This document shows positions 41,709 through 53,163 of a stretch of 58,847 nucleotides of DNA, piece after piece. The translations under genes and the position numbers were made by a program. Position 1 is the first letter of the stretch, and every line of letters starts with the position of its first letter. The notes under the pieces were generated by a model. It saw only the letters and a list, made by a program, of their open reading frames with translations, had not been told where the DNA came from and did not search any database. The stretch comes from an uncultured Pelagibacteraceae bacterium (GTDB taxonomy: Bacteria; Pseudomonadota; Alphaproteobacteria; Pelagibacterales; Pelagibacteraceae), in NCBI GenBank assembly GCA_902549495.1, contig CACCVU010000003.1, positions 1 through 58,847 of the forward strand. Reading direction: 5' to 3'.

Positions 41709-42499
41709 TACAAAACATCTTCATGATCTTCATCAGATATTTTTGAGGTATATTTTTTTTGTTCTTTCTTATATATCAGAATGCTTATTGGTATTGAAAT
41801 TAAATAGATGACTACAAATACTAAAAGAGTTTCAAAAGTATAAAATAAAAGAGCAATAAAAATTACCCCTGCAGTAAGTAATAAAAAAACTGTCGTGTTA
41901 GATGATATAGATATTTTTTTAAAAGAAGGTGTCGGTATTTTACTCACTAATAATAAAGCTGTTAAAACTGTGAGGAGTGGCGTAAAGCTTTTTATATTTA
42001 AATTGAAATTAAAGTCAGTCAACTCATAAATTAGTGGACTTAATATTAAAAGTCCACCTGCAGGAGAAGGAACACCTTCAAAAAAATTATTTTTCCACTC
42101 TTTATCATTTTCATTTTTTGTTAAATTAAATCTAGCTAGCCTTAGAACGCAACAAACAGAATATATTAACGCAATAGCCCAGCCCAATTTTCCATAATTA
42201 TTAAGTTCCCAGAAATAAAGAATTAAAACTGGGGCAATTCCAAAACTTACAAAGTCGGTTAGAGAGTCTAATTCTTTCCCAAACTCTGAAGTTCCTTTTA
42301 TCAATCTTGCTACTCTACCATCAAGAGCATCTAAAATAGCTGCAAGTAAAATTAGTGTAACTGCAAGATTAAAATTACCATCGATTGAAAATTTTATAGA
42401 GCTGATCCCAAGACAAACTCCACCTAAAGTAAGAATATTTGGAAGAAGATATCTTGTTTTTTTTGAAGTTACTAATTTAAATTTTTTATTTGGTTCCAT
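41708..42499 (-). CDS. pssA: CDP-diacylglycerol-serine O-phosphatidyltransferase
   Basis: CDP-alcohol phosphatidyltransferase motif LDALDGRVARLIKGTSEFGKELDSLTDFVSFG. Confidence 0.94.
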   Translation of the reverse strand: MEPNKKFKLVTSKKTRYLLPNILTLGGVCLGISSIKFSIDGNFNLAVTLILLAAILDALDGRVARLIKGTSEFGKELDSLTDFVSFGIAPVLILYFWELNNYGKLGWAIALIYSVCCVLRLARFNLTKNENDKEWKNNFFEGVPSPAGGLLILSPLIYELTDFNFNLNIKSFTPLLTVLTALLLVSKIPTPSFKKISISSNTTVFLLLTAGVIFIALLFYTFETLLVFVVIYLISIPISILIYKKEQKKYTSKISDEDHEDVL

Positions 42500-43149
42500 T
42501 ATTCTGATGCAATTAGACTTTCACCTGCTATCACGTTTTGTCCTAACTTTGCTAAAACTTTTTTGTTTTTAAAATATAAATCAACTCTACTACCAAATCT
42601 TATCATTCCAATCCTATCTCCTTGTTTTAATTCTTGTCCTTGTTCAGTTTCGCAAACAATTCTTCGAGCAATTAAACCTGCTATTTGAACAATTATTATT
42701 TCTTCATTATCTTTATTTGATTTAATCTTATAAAAATTTCTCTCATTTTCTTCACTAGCTTTATCTAAAGACGCATTTAAGAACTTTCCAGGTTTGTAAT
42801 AAATTTCTTCAATCTTTCCATTTGTTGGTATTCTATTTACATGACAGTTAAAAACATTCATAAATATACTTACTCTTGTATACGTGATGTTTTCCAATCG
42901 TAGTTCCTCTGGTCCGGATCTCTCAGATACGTCAGTAATTAATCCATCAGCTGGACTTACTAAATAAGAGTCGTCATTAATTGGACAACGCTCAGGATCA
43001 CGAAAAAAATAATATACCCAAATTGTTATTACTATAAATATAAAGCCTATAAATTTTGAAAAGAGCAATACAACAAACGTAGCAATAATAGAAATAGCTA
43101 AAAATTTGTAACCTTCTTTGTGTATCCTCGGGAAAATTGTATTAAACAT
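42499..43149 (-). CDS. psd: Phosphatidylserine decarboxylase
   Basis: FFRDPER, VSPADGLI, NVFNCHVNRIPTNG, MIRFGSRVDLY. Confidence 0.94.
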   Translation of the reverse strand: MFNTIFPRIHKEGYKFLAISIIATFVVLLFSKFIGFIFIVITIWVYYFFRDPERCPINDDSYLVSPADGLITDVSERSGPEELRLENITYTRVSIFMNVFNCHVNRIPTNGKIEEIYYKPGKFLNASLDKASEENERNFYKIKSNKDNEEIIIVQIAGLIARRIVCETEQGQELKQGDRIGMIRFGSRVDLYFKNKKVLAKLGQNVIAGESLIASE

Positions 43150-43213
43150 AATTTAAAGTTTGCTAAATTTTTTCTAATATGTATAAAAATCAAAGTTTAT
43201 CAATCAATATTTT

Positions 43214-44428
43214 ATGGCAAAAATAAAAGTTAAAAATCCAGTAGTTGAGTTAGATGGTGACGAAATGACCAGAATTATATGGTCATTCATAAAAGATAAG
43301 CTTATTAAGCCATATCTTGATATAGACCTTAAATACTATGATCTTGGTATGGAGAGTCGAGATAAAACTAATGACCAAATTACAATAGATGCGGCAAATG
43401 CTATCAAACAACATGGTGTAGGAGTTAAATGCGCAACTATAACACCCGATGAGGCTCGAGTTGAAGAGTTTAAATTAAAAAAAATGTGGAGATCGCCAAA
43501 TGGTACTATAAGAAATATTTTAGGCGGTACAGTTTTTAGAGAGCCAATTATTTGTAAAAATGTTCCTAAACTAGTTCCAGGTTGGACTAAACCAATAGTG
43601 ATAGGAAGACACGCTTTCGGTGATCAATACCGAGCTACTGACTTTCTTATACCAGGTGAGGGAAATTTAGAAGTTAAGTGGACTTCAAAAGACGGAAGGG
43701 ATAAGAAAGAGTTTAAAGTTTTTGATTTTCCAGGATCTGGAACAGCTCTTACAATGTACAATTTAGATGATTCTATTAAAAATTTTGCAAGAGCGTGTAT
43801 GAACTACGGCCTTGGAAGAAAATGGCCAGTTTATCTATCAACAAAAAATACAATCCTTAAAGCTTACGATGGTAGGTTTAAAGATCTTTTTCAAGAAGTT
43901 TTTGAAAAAGAATTTTCTGATAAATTTAAAAAAAACAATATTTCTTACGAACATAGATTAATTGATGACATGGTTGCATGCGCTATGAAATGGAATGGTG
44001 GATATGTTTGGGCATGTAAGAATTACGATGGTGACGTACAGTCTGACACTGTTGCTCAGGGATTTGGATCTCTAGGTCTCATGACTAGCGTGTTGATGAC
44101 GCCAGACGGCAAAACAGTCGAGTCAGAAGCTGCTCATGGAACTGTTACTAGACATTATAGAATGCACCAACAAGGTAAAGAAACTTCTACAAACCCAATA
44201 GCATCTATATTCGCGTGGACAAGAGGTTTAGCTCACAGGGGAAAACTTGATGGTAACGAGGAACTAATTAAATTTTCTAATAATGTTGAAGAAGTATGTG
44301 TTAAAACAGTTGAAAGCGGTTCAATGACTAAAGATTTAGCAATTTTAATAAATAAATCAAATAAATATTTATCTACGAGTCAATTCTTAGAGGCTATTGA
44401 TGGAAATTTAAAAAAGAAACTTAACTAA
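43214..44428 (+). CDS. icd: NADP-dependent isocitrate dehydrogenase (eukaryote-like type)
   Basis: [67 protein letters not shown]. Confidence 0.96.
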   Translation: MAKIKVKNPVVELDGDEMTRIIWSFIKDKLIKPYLDIDLKYYDLGMESRDKTNDQITIDAANAIKQHGVGVKCATITPDEARVEEFKLKKMWRSPNGTIRNILGGTVFREPIICKNVPKLVPGWTKPIVIGRHAFGDQYRATDFLIPGEGNLEVKWTSKDGRDKKEFKVFDFPGSGTALTMYNLDDSIKNFARACMNYGLGRKWPVYLSTKNTILKAYDGRFKDLFQEVFEKEFSDKFKKNNISYEHRLIDDMVACAMKWNGGYVWACKNYDGDVQSDTVAQGFGSLGLMTSVLMTPDGKTVESEAAHGTVTRHYRMHQQGKETSTNPIASIFAWTRGLAHRGKLDGNEELIKFSNNVEEVCVKTVESGSMTKDLAILINKSNKYLSTSQFLEAIDGNLKKKLN

Positions 44429-47096
44429 TTTTTTTAGATATTTCTTTAAAAGCATCATCAATTTTGTTTTGATCTAAACCACCTGCTTGAGCAAAATCTT
44501 TTCTACCACCGCCACCTTTGCCACCTAAAATAGCAGACGCAGCTTTCACTAAATCGACGGCATTATATTTTGATGTTAAGTCTTGAGAAATTCCTACAGC
44601 TAAACCGACTTTATCTTGAAAAGTCGAAATACTAATTATAATTCCAGATTTAATATCTTTTTTTCCTTGATCAATTACACTCCTTAATTCTTTTGGAGGA
44701 AAATCTTTTAAAATTTGTTCTCGAATTAATATATTCCCAATTTTTTTATCCTTGATTATATTTTTACTTTTATCTTTCTTTATACCTTCAATTTTTACTT
44801 TGTTTAGCTGTTTATTCAAATTCTTCAAATTCTCAGACAAATCTAAATCTTCTTTAAAATAAGGTTCAATTTTCAATTTTTGTAATTCATCTTTAATAAG
44901 TTTTATATCTTTTTTAAGATTAGATTCTTTCAAAGATTTATCTTTCTTTTTTGTTTTTTCGTATTCTTCTAATTGCTTGTCCCTTAATGCCTCAATTCTT
45001 CTAACACCTGATGCAATAGATGATTGACTTATTACTTTAAACTTACCAACTTCTTTAGTGTTTTTAACATGAGTTCCTCCACATAATTCTGTTGAGAAGA
45101 AACCATTATTTTCCTTACCCATAAAAACTACTCTTACTTCTTCCCCATACTTCTCTCCAAATAATGCAAGAGCACCCATATTAACTGCCTCCTTTGGAGT
45201 CATTATTCTTGTTTGTACATCAGAAGAAGCCTCTACTATTTCATTAACCATATTATTTATTTTAGTCATTTCCTCTTTTTCAATAGGTTTGTTGTGACTA
45301 AAATCAAATCTTAACCTTTCTGGAGAGACTAATGATCCTTTTTGTGTCACATGCTTTCCCAAGGTTCTTCTTAATGACTCATGTAATAAATGAGTGGCTG
45401 AATGATTAGCTTTAGAATTATTTCTTTTTAACACATCTATTTTTAGATTAACGCTTTGTCCAATTAAAATTGAACCTTTTTCAACTTTTCCATAATGAAC
45501 AAATAAATCTCCCATTTTTTTTTGTGTATCATTAACTTTAATTTTACAATTTGAGTTAAAAATATAACCCTGATCGCCTACTTGCCCGCCAGACTCTCCG
45601 TAAAATGGAGTTTGATTAGTTATGACTTCTATTTCATCTCCAGTACTAGCAGAGTCAACGAATTTTCCTTTTTTTGAAATTTTTATTATCACACCTTCGG
45701 CTTTATCAAATTCATAGCCTAAAAATTCAGTAGGGCTAAGTTCCTCTCTAACTTTAAACCACTTTTCCTCAACAGACTTATCTCCAGATCCTTTCCAATT
45801 CGCTCTCGCTAAATTTTTACTTTTTTCCATCTCCCTTTCAAATCCGTCACTATCTACTTTGATGTTTTTACTTCTTAAGATGTCAGCGGTCAGATCTAAA
45901 GGGAAACCATAGGTATCATATAATTTAAAGGCTTCTAAACCTGGAAGAGTTTTATTATGAACTTTATTTAAATTTTCATCGAGTATTTTCATACCACGCA
46001 CTAAAAGAGAAGAAAATTTCTCTTCCTCGTTTTTAAGAGTTTCAACTATCAACTCTCTACCATTTATTAATTCTGGATAACTGTTCTGCATCTCGTTTAG
46101 TAAAACTTCAAAAAGTTTATAAAAAATAGGATTTTTACTCCCTAAAGAATGAGCGTGTCTCATCCCTCTTCTCATAATTCTTCTTAAAACATATCCTCGA
46201 CCTTCATTTGAAGGTAATATTCCTTCAGCGATTAAAAAACTACTTGCTCTTAAGTGATCAGCGATAACTCTGTGGCTTGCTATTGTTTTGTTGTCGATTG
46301 AAGTTTTTGTTATATCGGATGAAGCAGCCATTATTTTTTGAAAGTGATCAATTTTATAGTTATCGTGAGTACCTTGTAAAACTGCTGTCATCCTTTCAAG
46401 TCCCATACCTGTATCCACTGAGGGTTTTGGCAATTCAATTCTTCTTTCTTTTGATATTTGTTCGTACTGCATAAATACAAGATTCCAAATTTCTATAAAT
46501 CTGTCTCCATCTTCGTCAGGACTTCCAGGTGGGCCACCTTTCAACTTTTCGCCATGATCATAAAAAATTTCAGAACAAGGACCACAGGGTCCTGTATCTC
46601 CCATCGACCAAAAATTATCAGATGTTGAAATTTTTATTATTTTGTTTTCATTTAATCCAGCAATTTTTTTCCAAAGATTAAATGCATCATTATCTTCATG
46701 AAAAACAGTAACTAATAATTTTTCTTTAGGTAAATTAAAGTCTTTAGTTAAAAGATTCCAAGCATGATGAATAGCTTGTTCTTTAAAATAATCTCCGAAG
46801 GAGAAATTTCCCAACATTTCAAAAAAAGTGTGGTGTCTAGGAGTGTAACCAACATTTTCTAAATCATTATGTTTTCCTCCTGCCCTCACACATTTTTGAG
46901 ATGTTGTAGCTGTTTTATAATCTCTTTTTTCTAGACCTGTAAAAACATTTTTAAATTGAACCATGCCTGAGTTGGTAAACATCAAGGTAGGATCATTGTT
47001 TGGAACTAAGTTACTAGAGTCTACGATCTTATGATTGTTTTTTTTAAAATAATCTAAGAATTTTTTCCTGACATCGGTAAGTAAAATTTGGCCCAT
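44421..47096 (-). CDS. alaS: Alanyl-tRNA synthetase
   Basis: [37 protein letters not shown]-type motif, [37 protein letters not shown]. Confidence 0.97.
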   Translation of the reverse strand: MGQILLTDVRKKFLDYFKKNNHKIVDSSNLVPNNDPTLMFTNSGMVQFKNVFTGLEKRDYKTATTSQKCVRAGGKHNDLENVGYTPRHHTFFEMLGNFSFGDYFKEQAIHHAWNLLTKDFNLPKEKLLVTVFHEDNDAFNLWKKIAGLNENKIIKISTSDNFWSMGDTGPCGPCSEIFYDHGEKLKGGPPGSPDEDGDRFIEIWNLVFMQYEQISKERRIELPKPSVDTGMGLERMTAVLQGTHDNYKIDHFQKIMAASSDITKTSIDNKTIASHRVIADHLRASSFLIAEGILPSNEGRGYVLRRIMRRGMRHAHSLGSKNPIFYKLFEVLLNEMQNSYPELINGRELIVETLKNEEEKFSSLLVRGMKILDENLNKVHNKTLPGLEAFKLYDTYGFPLDLTADILRSKNIKVDSDGFEREMEKSKNLARANWKGSGDKSVEEKWFKVREELSPTEFLGYEFDKAEGVIIKISKKGKFVDSASTGDEIEVITNQTPFYGESGGQVGDQGYIFNSNCKIKVNDTQKKMGDLFVHYGKVEKGSILIGQSVNLKIDVLKRNNSKANHSATHLLHESLRRTLGKHVTQKGSLVSPERLRFDFSHNKPIEKEEMTKINNMVNEIVEASSDVQTRIMTPKEAVNMGALALFGEKYGEEVRVVFMGKENNGFFSTELCGGTHVKNTKEVGKFKVISQSSIASGVRRIEALRDKQLEEYEKTKKKDKSLKESNLKKDIKLIKDELQKLKIEPYFKEDLDLSENLKNLNKQLNKVKIEGIKKDKSKNIIKDKKIGNILIREQILKDFPPKELRSVIDQGKKDIKSGIIISISTFQDKVGLAVGISQDLTSKYNAVDLVKAASAILGGKGGGGRKDFAQAGGLDQNKIDDAFKEISKKIS

Positions 47097-47139
47097 ATTT
47101 AATTAAATACAGATATTTTAGAACTTGTCTATAAAGAGA

Positions 47140-47514
47140 TTAATTAGCCTGCTTTTTATCGTTGTCTACAACAACGCATATTTCAGATTTTGTAAGAAAT
47201 CTTTGTCCCGTACCATTATCTAATGAAAACATCCCTCCAATTCCTTTAACTGCATCAATTGTAAGATCTGTGTGTTTCCACTTTTCGTATTGATCCTCAT
47301 TCATATAAAAAGGGGTTCCATCTACCTCTCCCAGTTTTACATCACTGTTACCTACTTGATATTCTTTGGCTGGAAAACACATAGGCGCACTTCCATCACA
47401 ACATCCGCCTGATTGATGAAATAAAAGATCATCACCGTGAACTTCTTTAATTTCATTTAATAGTTTTTTTGCTGATAATGTAAATGATACTTTCATTTCT
47501 ATATTTCGGCCCAT
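47140..47514 (-). CDS. DUF779-family protein (aldehyde dehydrogenase-associated)
   Basis: FHQSGGCCDGSAPMCFP; directly downstream of ALDH. Start could instead be MKVSF at 47496. Confidence 0.85.
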   Translation of the reverse strand: MGRNIEMKVSFTLSAKKLLNEIKEVHGDDLLFHQSGGCCDGSAPMCFPAKEYQVGNSDVKLGEVDGTPFYMNEDQYEKWKHTDLTIDAVKGIGGMFSLDNGTGQRFLTKSEICVVVDNDKKQAN

Positions 47515-47532
47515 GATTTAGAATCATGGGCC
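47508..47532. repeat. Perfect inverted repeat, 11-bp arms, 3-nt loop (GGCCCATGATT-TAG-AATCATGGGCC)
   Basis: Read directly; lies between ALDH stop and DUF779 coding region and covers the upstream candidate DUF779 start codon; no U-tract follows on the minus strand. Confidence 0.9.
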
Positions 47533-47547
47533 ATTATATATTATTGG

Positions 47548-49101
47548 TTAAAAGAAGCCTAATTTTTTCTCACTATAAGACACGTGCAAATTCTTTACTT
47601 GTCTATAATGATTTAACATCATTTTGTGAGTTTCTCTTCCGATACCAGATTGTTTGTATCCACCAAATGCAGCATGAGCTGGGTATGCATGGTAACAGTT
47701 TGTCCAAACTCTACCTGCTTCAATACCTCTACCCATCCTGTATGCAATGTTTCCGTCTCTAGTCCAAACACCTGCTCCTAATCCATAAAGAGTGTCATTA
47801 GCTATTTCTAATGCTTCTTTCTCATCTTTAAAAGTTGTAACTGATACAACTGGCCCAAAGATCTCCTCTTGGAATATTCGCATATTATTTTTACCTTCGA
47901 AAATTGTCGGTTGGATATAGTTTCCTTTTTCTAGACCACTATTAATTTTAGCTTCACTTCCACCACATAGAACTTTGGCACCCTCTTTTTTACCTAAGTC
48001 TAAATAGGACTTAATTTTTTCCATTTGTTCTAATGAGGCTTGAGCTCCAATCATAGTTTCCATTTTTAAAGGATTGTCTTGTTTTACAGCTTTAGTTCTT
48101 GCAATCGCTTTCTCCATGAATTTATCATAGATAGATTTTTGAATTAAAGCTCTACTTGGACAAGTACAGACTTCTCCTTGGTTAAGCGTAAACATTGCAA
48201 AACCCTCTAAACATTTATCAAAGAAGTCGTCATCTTTAGCCATTACATCTTCAAAGAAGATATTTGGCGATTTACCACCTAATTCCAAAGTAATTGGAAT
48301 TAAGTTTTGAGATGCATACTGCATAATCAAACGTCCAGTCGTAGTTTCACCTGTAAAAGCAATCTTCTTAATTCTTTTTGAAGAAGCCAAAGGTTTACCT
48401 GCTTCAAGACCATATCCGCTTACAACGTTAACAACACCTGCTGGTAACAGATCTCCTATAAGTTCCATTAAAAGCATAATTGATGCTGGTGTTTGTTCAG
48501 CTGGTTTCAAAACTACACAGTTTCCAGCTGCTAGTGCTGGAGCTAATTTCCATGTAGCCATCAACAGTGGGAAGTTCCATGGTATAATCTGACCAACTAC
48601 ACCTAATGGCTCAGGTATATGGTAAGAATATTCACTGTTACTTATTTCAGCAACTGAACCTTCCTCTGCTCTTATTACTCCTGCAAAATATCTCCAATGA
48701 TCAATTACCAAAGGTAAATCTGCAGCCATACATTCTCTGATTGGCTTACCATTGTCTAAACACTCTGCTGTAGCTAAAACGTTAAGATTTTTCTCTATAA
48801 CATCAGCAATCTTTAAGAGTATATTTGATCTCTCAGTGATTGATGTTTTTCCCCAAGCAGGAAATGCTGCGTGGGCTGCGTCAAGAGCAAAATCAACGTC
48901 TTTTTCATTCGATCGTGGCACCTTACAGATAACTTCATTAGTGATAGGAGTAGTATTATCAAAATACTTTCCTGATTTAGGTTCTACAAATTTTCCGTTA
49001 ATGTAGTTTCCATATTTAGCCTTAAATGGAAATTTAACCTTCAAATGAGAGGTATCTAAAGATGAAGACACTTTCGAGCTTGATGCTTGTTGTGTACTCA
49101 T
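47548..49101 (-). CDS. NAD(P)-dependent aldehyde dehydrogenase (AldB/ExaC-like)
   Basis: [83 protein letters not shown]. Confidence 0.94.
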   Translation of the reverse strand: MSTQQASSSKVSSSLDTSHLKVKFPFKAKYGNYINGKFVEPKSGKYFDNTTPITNEVICKVPRSNEKDVDFALDAAHAAFPAWGKTSITERSNILLKIADVIEKNLNVLATAECLDNGKPIRECMAADLPLVIDHWRYFAGVIRAEEGSVAEISNSEYSYHIPEPLGVVGQIIPWNFPLLMATWKLAPALAAGNCVVLKPAEQTPASIMLLMELIGDLLPAGVVNVVSGYGLEAGKPLASSKRIKKIAFTGETTTGRLIMQYASQNLIPITLELGGKSPNIFFEDVMAKDDDFFDKCLEGFAMFTLNQGEVCTCPSRALIQKSIYDKFMEKAIARTKAVKQDNPLKMETMIGAQASLEQMEKIKSYLDLGKKEGAKVLCGGSEAKINSGLEKGNYIQPTIFEGKNNMRIFQEEIFGPVVSVTTFKDEKEALEIANDTLYGLGAGVWTRDGNIAYRMGRGIEAGRVWTNCYHAYPAHAAFGGYKQSGIGRETHKMMLNHYRQVKNLHVSYSEKKLGFF

Positions 49102-49228
49102 TTTTCCCCCTTTTGTTCTAATTCATAATTAAAACCAATCTGAACTAGATTGTACACATGTATTTTTGATACTTTTTTTTGATCTACTAAATGTAGATTA
49201 AGTCAATCTTAAGTTGATATTTCATGAG

Positions 49229-49259
49229 AAACGGGAGATTTTTACTAAACCTCCCGTTG
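49229..49259 (-). terminator. Putative intrinsic terminator downstream of recA
   Basis: AACGGGAG...CTCCCGTT stem between recA stop and ALDH; minus-strand follow-on is short T-rich (TTTCTC), so the U-tract is weak. Confidence 0.5.
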
Positions 49260-49276
49260 AAATGATGGCTGAGAAT

Positions 49277-50380
49277 TTATTCTTCCTCTTTTTTATCGTT
49301 AATTTTTTCGCTTGCTGAAGGGTTTCCCTCTAGCTCTTTACTGATTGCTGAAGCCTCATCTCTAATAATTTTTTCTATTTCTCCAGCAACATTTGGATTT
49401 TTTTGAAGGTAGATTTTTGCATTTTCTCTACCCTGACCTATTTTCTCACCTTTATAAGCATACCATGCGCCTGATTTTTCTACTACGCCTGCTTTAGTAC
49501 CAAGGTCAATTAACTCACCTAATTTGCTTATTCCTTTTCCGTACATTAAATCAAATTCAACAACTTTGAATGGAGGTGCTACCTTGTTCTTAATCACTTT
49601 CACTCTTGTTGAGTTTCCTATAATTTGATCTTTTTCTTTAATAGCTCCTATTCTTCTTATATCCATTCTAACTGATGAATAAAATTTTAGTGCATTTCCG
49701 CCTGAAGTAGTTTCTGGATTACCAAACATCACTCCGATCTTCATTCTTATTTGATTTATAAATATCACCATTGTGTTTGATTTAGACACTGATCCAGTAA
49801 TCTTTCTTAAAGCTTGACTCATCAATCTAGATTGTAAACCAACGTGATGATCGCCCATTTCACCTTCAAGCTCTGCTTTAGGGGTAAGAGCGGCTACTGA
49901 GTCTACTACCAAAACAGAGACAGAGCCTGACTTAATCAATGTATCTGTTATTTCTAAAGCTTGTTCACCGGTATCTGGTTGAGAAATTAATAGCTCTTCA
50001 GTTTTTACTCCTAATTTTTTGGCATAAACTGGGTCCATCGCATGCTCAGCATCAACAAATGCGCAAATACCACCTGCTTTTTGAGCTTCGGCCACTACTT
50101 GTAAAGCTAAAGTGGTTTTTCCTGAGGACTCAGGCCCATAAATCTCAATAATTCTACCTTTTGGCAGGCCTCCTATACCTAAGGCTAAGTCTAAACTCAA
50201 TGAACCTGTTGAAATAGCCTCTACGTCAAGAGCTTGTTGCTGACCAAGTCTCATTACAGAACCTTTTCCGAAGTTTTGATCTATTTGGCTAATGGCTGCC
50301 TCTAAAGACTTATTTTTTTCTTTTAATTCTTGCTGTTTTTTATTGTCGGTTTTTACGACTTTTAAGTTATTTTTTGTCAT
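49277..50380 (-). CDS. recA: Recombinase RecA
   Basis: [80 protein letters not shown]. Confidence 0.98.
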   Translation of the reverse strand: MTKNNLKVVKTDNKKQQELKEKNKSLEAAISQIDQNFGKGSVMRLGQQQALDVEAISTGSLSLDLALGIGGLPKGRIIEIYGPESSGKTTLALQVVAEAQKAGGICAFVDAEHAMDPVYAKKLGVKTEELLISQPDTGEQALEITDTLIKSGSVSVLVVDSVAALTPKAELEGEMGDHHVGLQSRLMSQALRKITGSVSKSNTMVIFINQIRMKIGVMFGNPETTSGGNALKFYSSVRMDIRRIGAIKEKDQIIGNSTRVKVIKNKVAPPFKVVEFDLMYGKGISKLGELIDLGTKAGVVEKSGAWYAYKGEKIGQGRENAKIYLQKNPNVAGEIEKIIRDEASAISKELEGNPSASEKINDKKEEE

Positions 50381-50472
50381 TTTTTATCCTTTTTTTATGT
50401 TCGAATCGTTATATTAAATGTACACATTTTGTTCTTTTTATCAAGAACTTTAAATAACCCTATAAAATAGGA

Positions 50473-51762
50473 CTATTTTAAAGAATTTTTAGATAATGTT
50501 CCTATTTGCTTAGCCAGCTCAAATTGAGAAATCATAAAGTCTCTCTCTGCTTTTGCGAAGGCTATTCTAGCCTCAAATAATAGACTTCTTGATTGAATAA
50601 CCTCGAGAGTAGTTCGAGTGTTACCTGAGTCATATTCAAGGGTAATTCCTTCATTGGCAATTTCAGCCGCCTTAAGTTGAGCCATGGTGGCTTCTAGCAC
50701 ACTTTTGGATGATTGATATTTAGACCATGAATTTGAAGTGTCTATACTAATCTTATTTTTTGTATCCTCTAAAAGAAGTTGATAACGTTGTTTATTAAAA
50801 GTCGACTTTTTAATTGCAGAAATATTTTCACCGCCTTTTATTATTGGCCATGTGATTGTTGCCTTCACTTTTTCCTCATCTTTTTCATCTACAGTTGAGC
50901 TAAAATCGCTATTCTCAGTTTTTGAAACTTCAATTGAAGCTGTTGGAGAAAATCTAGATCTTTCTATATTTAGTTCCCTTTTAGAAATTTCAAAATTTAA
51001 TTTAGAAATTAAAAGATTTATATTGTTTAAATTAGATATTTCTTGAGCAGAATTTAAAGAACTAGGTAATGACAAAATTTCTTTTCCATTTAGATTTTCA
51101 ATATTTGGTGCAATCTCTCTAGTCACTCTCTCAAAATTTGATATAGAAGACAAAAGCTCTGTTTTTGCTTTAATTAAATTTGCATTTGCACCCGCGAGAG
51201 ACGACTCTGATTGGGCTAAGTCTGTGAGGCTCACTTCTCCTTTTTGTACCCTAGCATTATCATACTCCACCTGTCTTTCAAATAAATTCACATTTGAAAT
51301 ATTTACCCTTTCATTTTTAGTCTTATAAATAAGATCGTAATAAGCAAAAGCAGTATCTAGAATAGTTTTTTGTTCTTTTTCTTTGAGTTCTAAAAAAGCT
51401 TTTTGAGTTTCTAAATCTGATTTTTTAAAAGTATTTAAACCTTTAAAGCCTGAAAAAATTTTTTGTTCTATTGATATTTTTTTACTTTCCGAGTCAAGGT
51501 TTGTATCAGTTAAACTTGAACCGCTTTGATCAGTTCTATTCGATGAAGTAGAGCTAGTTTGGTCTCCTGAAATAGTGATACTAGGTAAGAATTCACTTCT
51601 AGATATATTTTTGCTTTGTTTAGCAGAGTCAAAATTTTTTCTTTCTGCATTTAATTCTAAATTATTTTCTAAGGCTTTATCTAAATAAAATCTTAAGCTT
51701 TCTGCAGCATCAAGGTTGCAAATCGTAAATAAAAAAAGAAATGTTAATAAAATTTTTTTCAT
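50473..51762 (-). CDS. tolC: TolC-family outer membrane efflux protein
   Basis: Signal peptide, repeated coiled-coil OEP halves (LRFYLDKALENNLELNAERKN, LEVIQSRSLLFEARIAFAKAERDFMISQFELAKQIG). Confidence 0.88.
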   Translation of the reverse strand: MKKILLTFLFLFTICNLDAAESLRFYLDKALENNLELNAERKNFDSAKQSKNISRSEFLPSITISGDQTSSTSSNRTDQSGSSLTDTNLDSESKKISIEQKIFSGFKGLNTFKKSDLETQKAFLELKEKEQKTILDTAFAYYDLIYKTKNERVNISNVNLFERQVEYDNARVQKGEVSLTDLAQSESSLAGANANLIKAKTELLSSISNFERVTREIAPNIENLNGKEILSLPSSLNSAQEISNLNNINLLISKLNFEISKRELNIERSRFSPTASIEVSKTENSDFSSTVDEKDEEKVKATITWPIIKGGENISAIKKSTFNKQRYQLLLEDTKNKISIDTSNSWSKYQSSKSVLEATMAQLKAAEIANEGITLEYDSGNTRTTLEVIQSRSLLFEARIAFAKAERDFMISQFELAKQIGTLSKNSLK

Positions 51763-52680
51763 TTAATTGAATTTTAACGATTTTAATCTGTGACTGTTAT
51801 CGATATTAATTATAAACTTTGCTTTTTTAGAAAAATTCTTAAGCATATGTTTTGTAATTCGCTCATAAAACATTATAAAATTTTTTACTTGTTTGTTGCT
51901 CATAGTTTTTTTACCTTTTGAGGTAATCCTTAGTTTTTTTTCTTGTAATAATCTCCACTTATAAACATATTCAAAACTTGGTATTTTTAGAAAAATCGTA
52001 AGATCAATTAATTTAAAAATTTTTTTATATCTATTTTTAAGTTCTTTATTAACAAAATTTCTCCAAGTTCTTTTTTTATCCTTTTCTTTTTCTAATACAT
52101 TTATTGGCGCTATTAAATCTTTATTTTTTTGAGGAAAGGCTCCTACGCACCAACCTTCAAAAATTACTATATCTGGTTTTGTCTTTATATTTTGCCAAAA
52201 CTTTTTAGGTAGTCTATCATCAATTGATTTATCAAATTTTGGAATAGAAAGTTTTTTAAAATTTTTTTGCTTAAGGTTATTTAAACATTTTAATAGTAAT
52301 GCAGTGCTGTGCGTGCCTGGCACTCCTCTAGTTAAAAAAAGTGGGTTTATTTTTTTTGACATTGCCTTTCTTTCTTGCAAAGTTTTATAAAAGTCATCAA
52401 TAGAAAATATAACGGTATTTAAATTGAATCCCTCTTTTAAAATGATTTTTAAGATCTGTGAAATCGTTGATTTTCCAGAGCCTTGTCCGCCCGTTAAACC
52501 AATAATTTTTGTTTTCTTATTATTTAAATAATTTCTGTGAATTTTTTCACTTATAGGTAAAAAAAAATTATTTAATTGACCTAATTTATCTCTAAATGGT
52601 TCTGATACTACCTCTTGCGATTTTAAAAATTTTAAATATTTTTTTTTAATACTGTGATAACTCACTTTAGAATTATGCAT
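51763..52680 (-). CDS. P-loop kinase of D-glycerate 3-kinase-like family
   Basis: GLTGGQGSGKSTISQIL, FSIDDFYKTLQERKAM, TRGVPGTHSTALL, FEGWCVGAFPQ. Confidence 0.78.
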   Translation of the reverse strand: MHNSKVSYHSIKKKYLKFLKSQEVVSEPFRDKLGQLNNFFLPISEKIHRNYLNNKKTKIIGLTGGQGSGKSTISQILKIILKEGFNLNTVIFSIDDFYKTLQERKAMSKKINPLFLTRGVPGTHSTALLLKCLNNLKQKNFKKLSIPKFDKSIDDRLPKKFWQNIKTKPDIVIFEGWCVGAFPQKNKDLIAPINVLEKEKDKKRTWRNFVNKELKNRYKKIFKLIDLTIFLKIPSFEYVYKWRLLQEKKLRITSKGKKTMSNKQVKNFIMFYERITKHMLKNFSKKAKFIINIDNSHRLKSLKFN

Positions 52681-52681
52681 G

Positions 52682-53041
52682 TTATCTTTTATCTAAAGGG
52701 TGTTTTTTGCCATCAATAATTATAATATTTTTTAGTTCGAATGTATCGACTTCATCAATACAGCCTAAATTAAAACCTGTCATGGCAGGGTTTGATCTTG
52801 GATTATGATGTGTATAAATCCCGCAACTTGTGCAAAAATAATGTTTAGCAACTTTAGTATGAAATTGATAAAGCTTAAGCTTATCCTTTCCTTTTATAAT
52901 TTTGAAATCTTCATTTTTAACCATAGACATTATTGTTCCTTTCCTTTTGCAAATAGAGCAATTGCATCTTAGAATTTTTTCAAAACTATTAATATTAATT
53001 TGAGCCTCAACAAGTCCGCAATGACATTTAAGTTTTTTCAT
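52682..53041 (-). CDS. GFA (glutathione-dependent formaldehyde-activating-like) domain protein
   Basis: CHCGLVEAQI, RCNCSICKRKG, YFCTSCGIYTHHNPRSNP. Confidence 0.88.
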   Translation of the reverse strand: MKKLKCHCGLVEAQININSFEKILRCNCSICKRKGTIMSMVKNEDFKIIKGKDKLKLYQFHTKVAKHYFCTSCGIYTHHNPRSNPAMTGFNLGCIDEVDTFELKNIIIIDGKKHPLDKR

Positions 53042-53163
53042 AAATTTATTAGAATGTTCTAAACTACCTATGTTTTATATTATCCACAATAGCGCAAAAT
53101 CCTTTAGAAATGTTCACCTTTTGATTCTCTTTTGACTCCTATTAAGACTCAAAATACAATTTA

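Noticed and set aside
47526-47762. Plus-strand 78-aa ORF starting in the hairpin
   Set aside because: Mostly antisense to the ALDH C-terminus; no domain or independent support.
49101-49228. Possible riboswitch in ALDH 5' region
   Set aside because: Some short palindromes (CTACATTTAGTAG, GTATCAAAAATAC) but no known riboswitch core recognised; insufficient evidence.
53042-53163. Possible small RNA in the gap between the GT2 and GFA genes
   Set aside because: No stable hairpin plus T-tract seen; likely just promoter sequence for the neighbouring gene.
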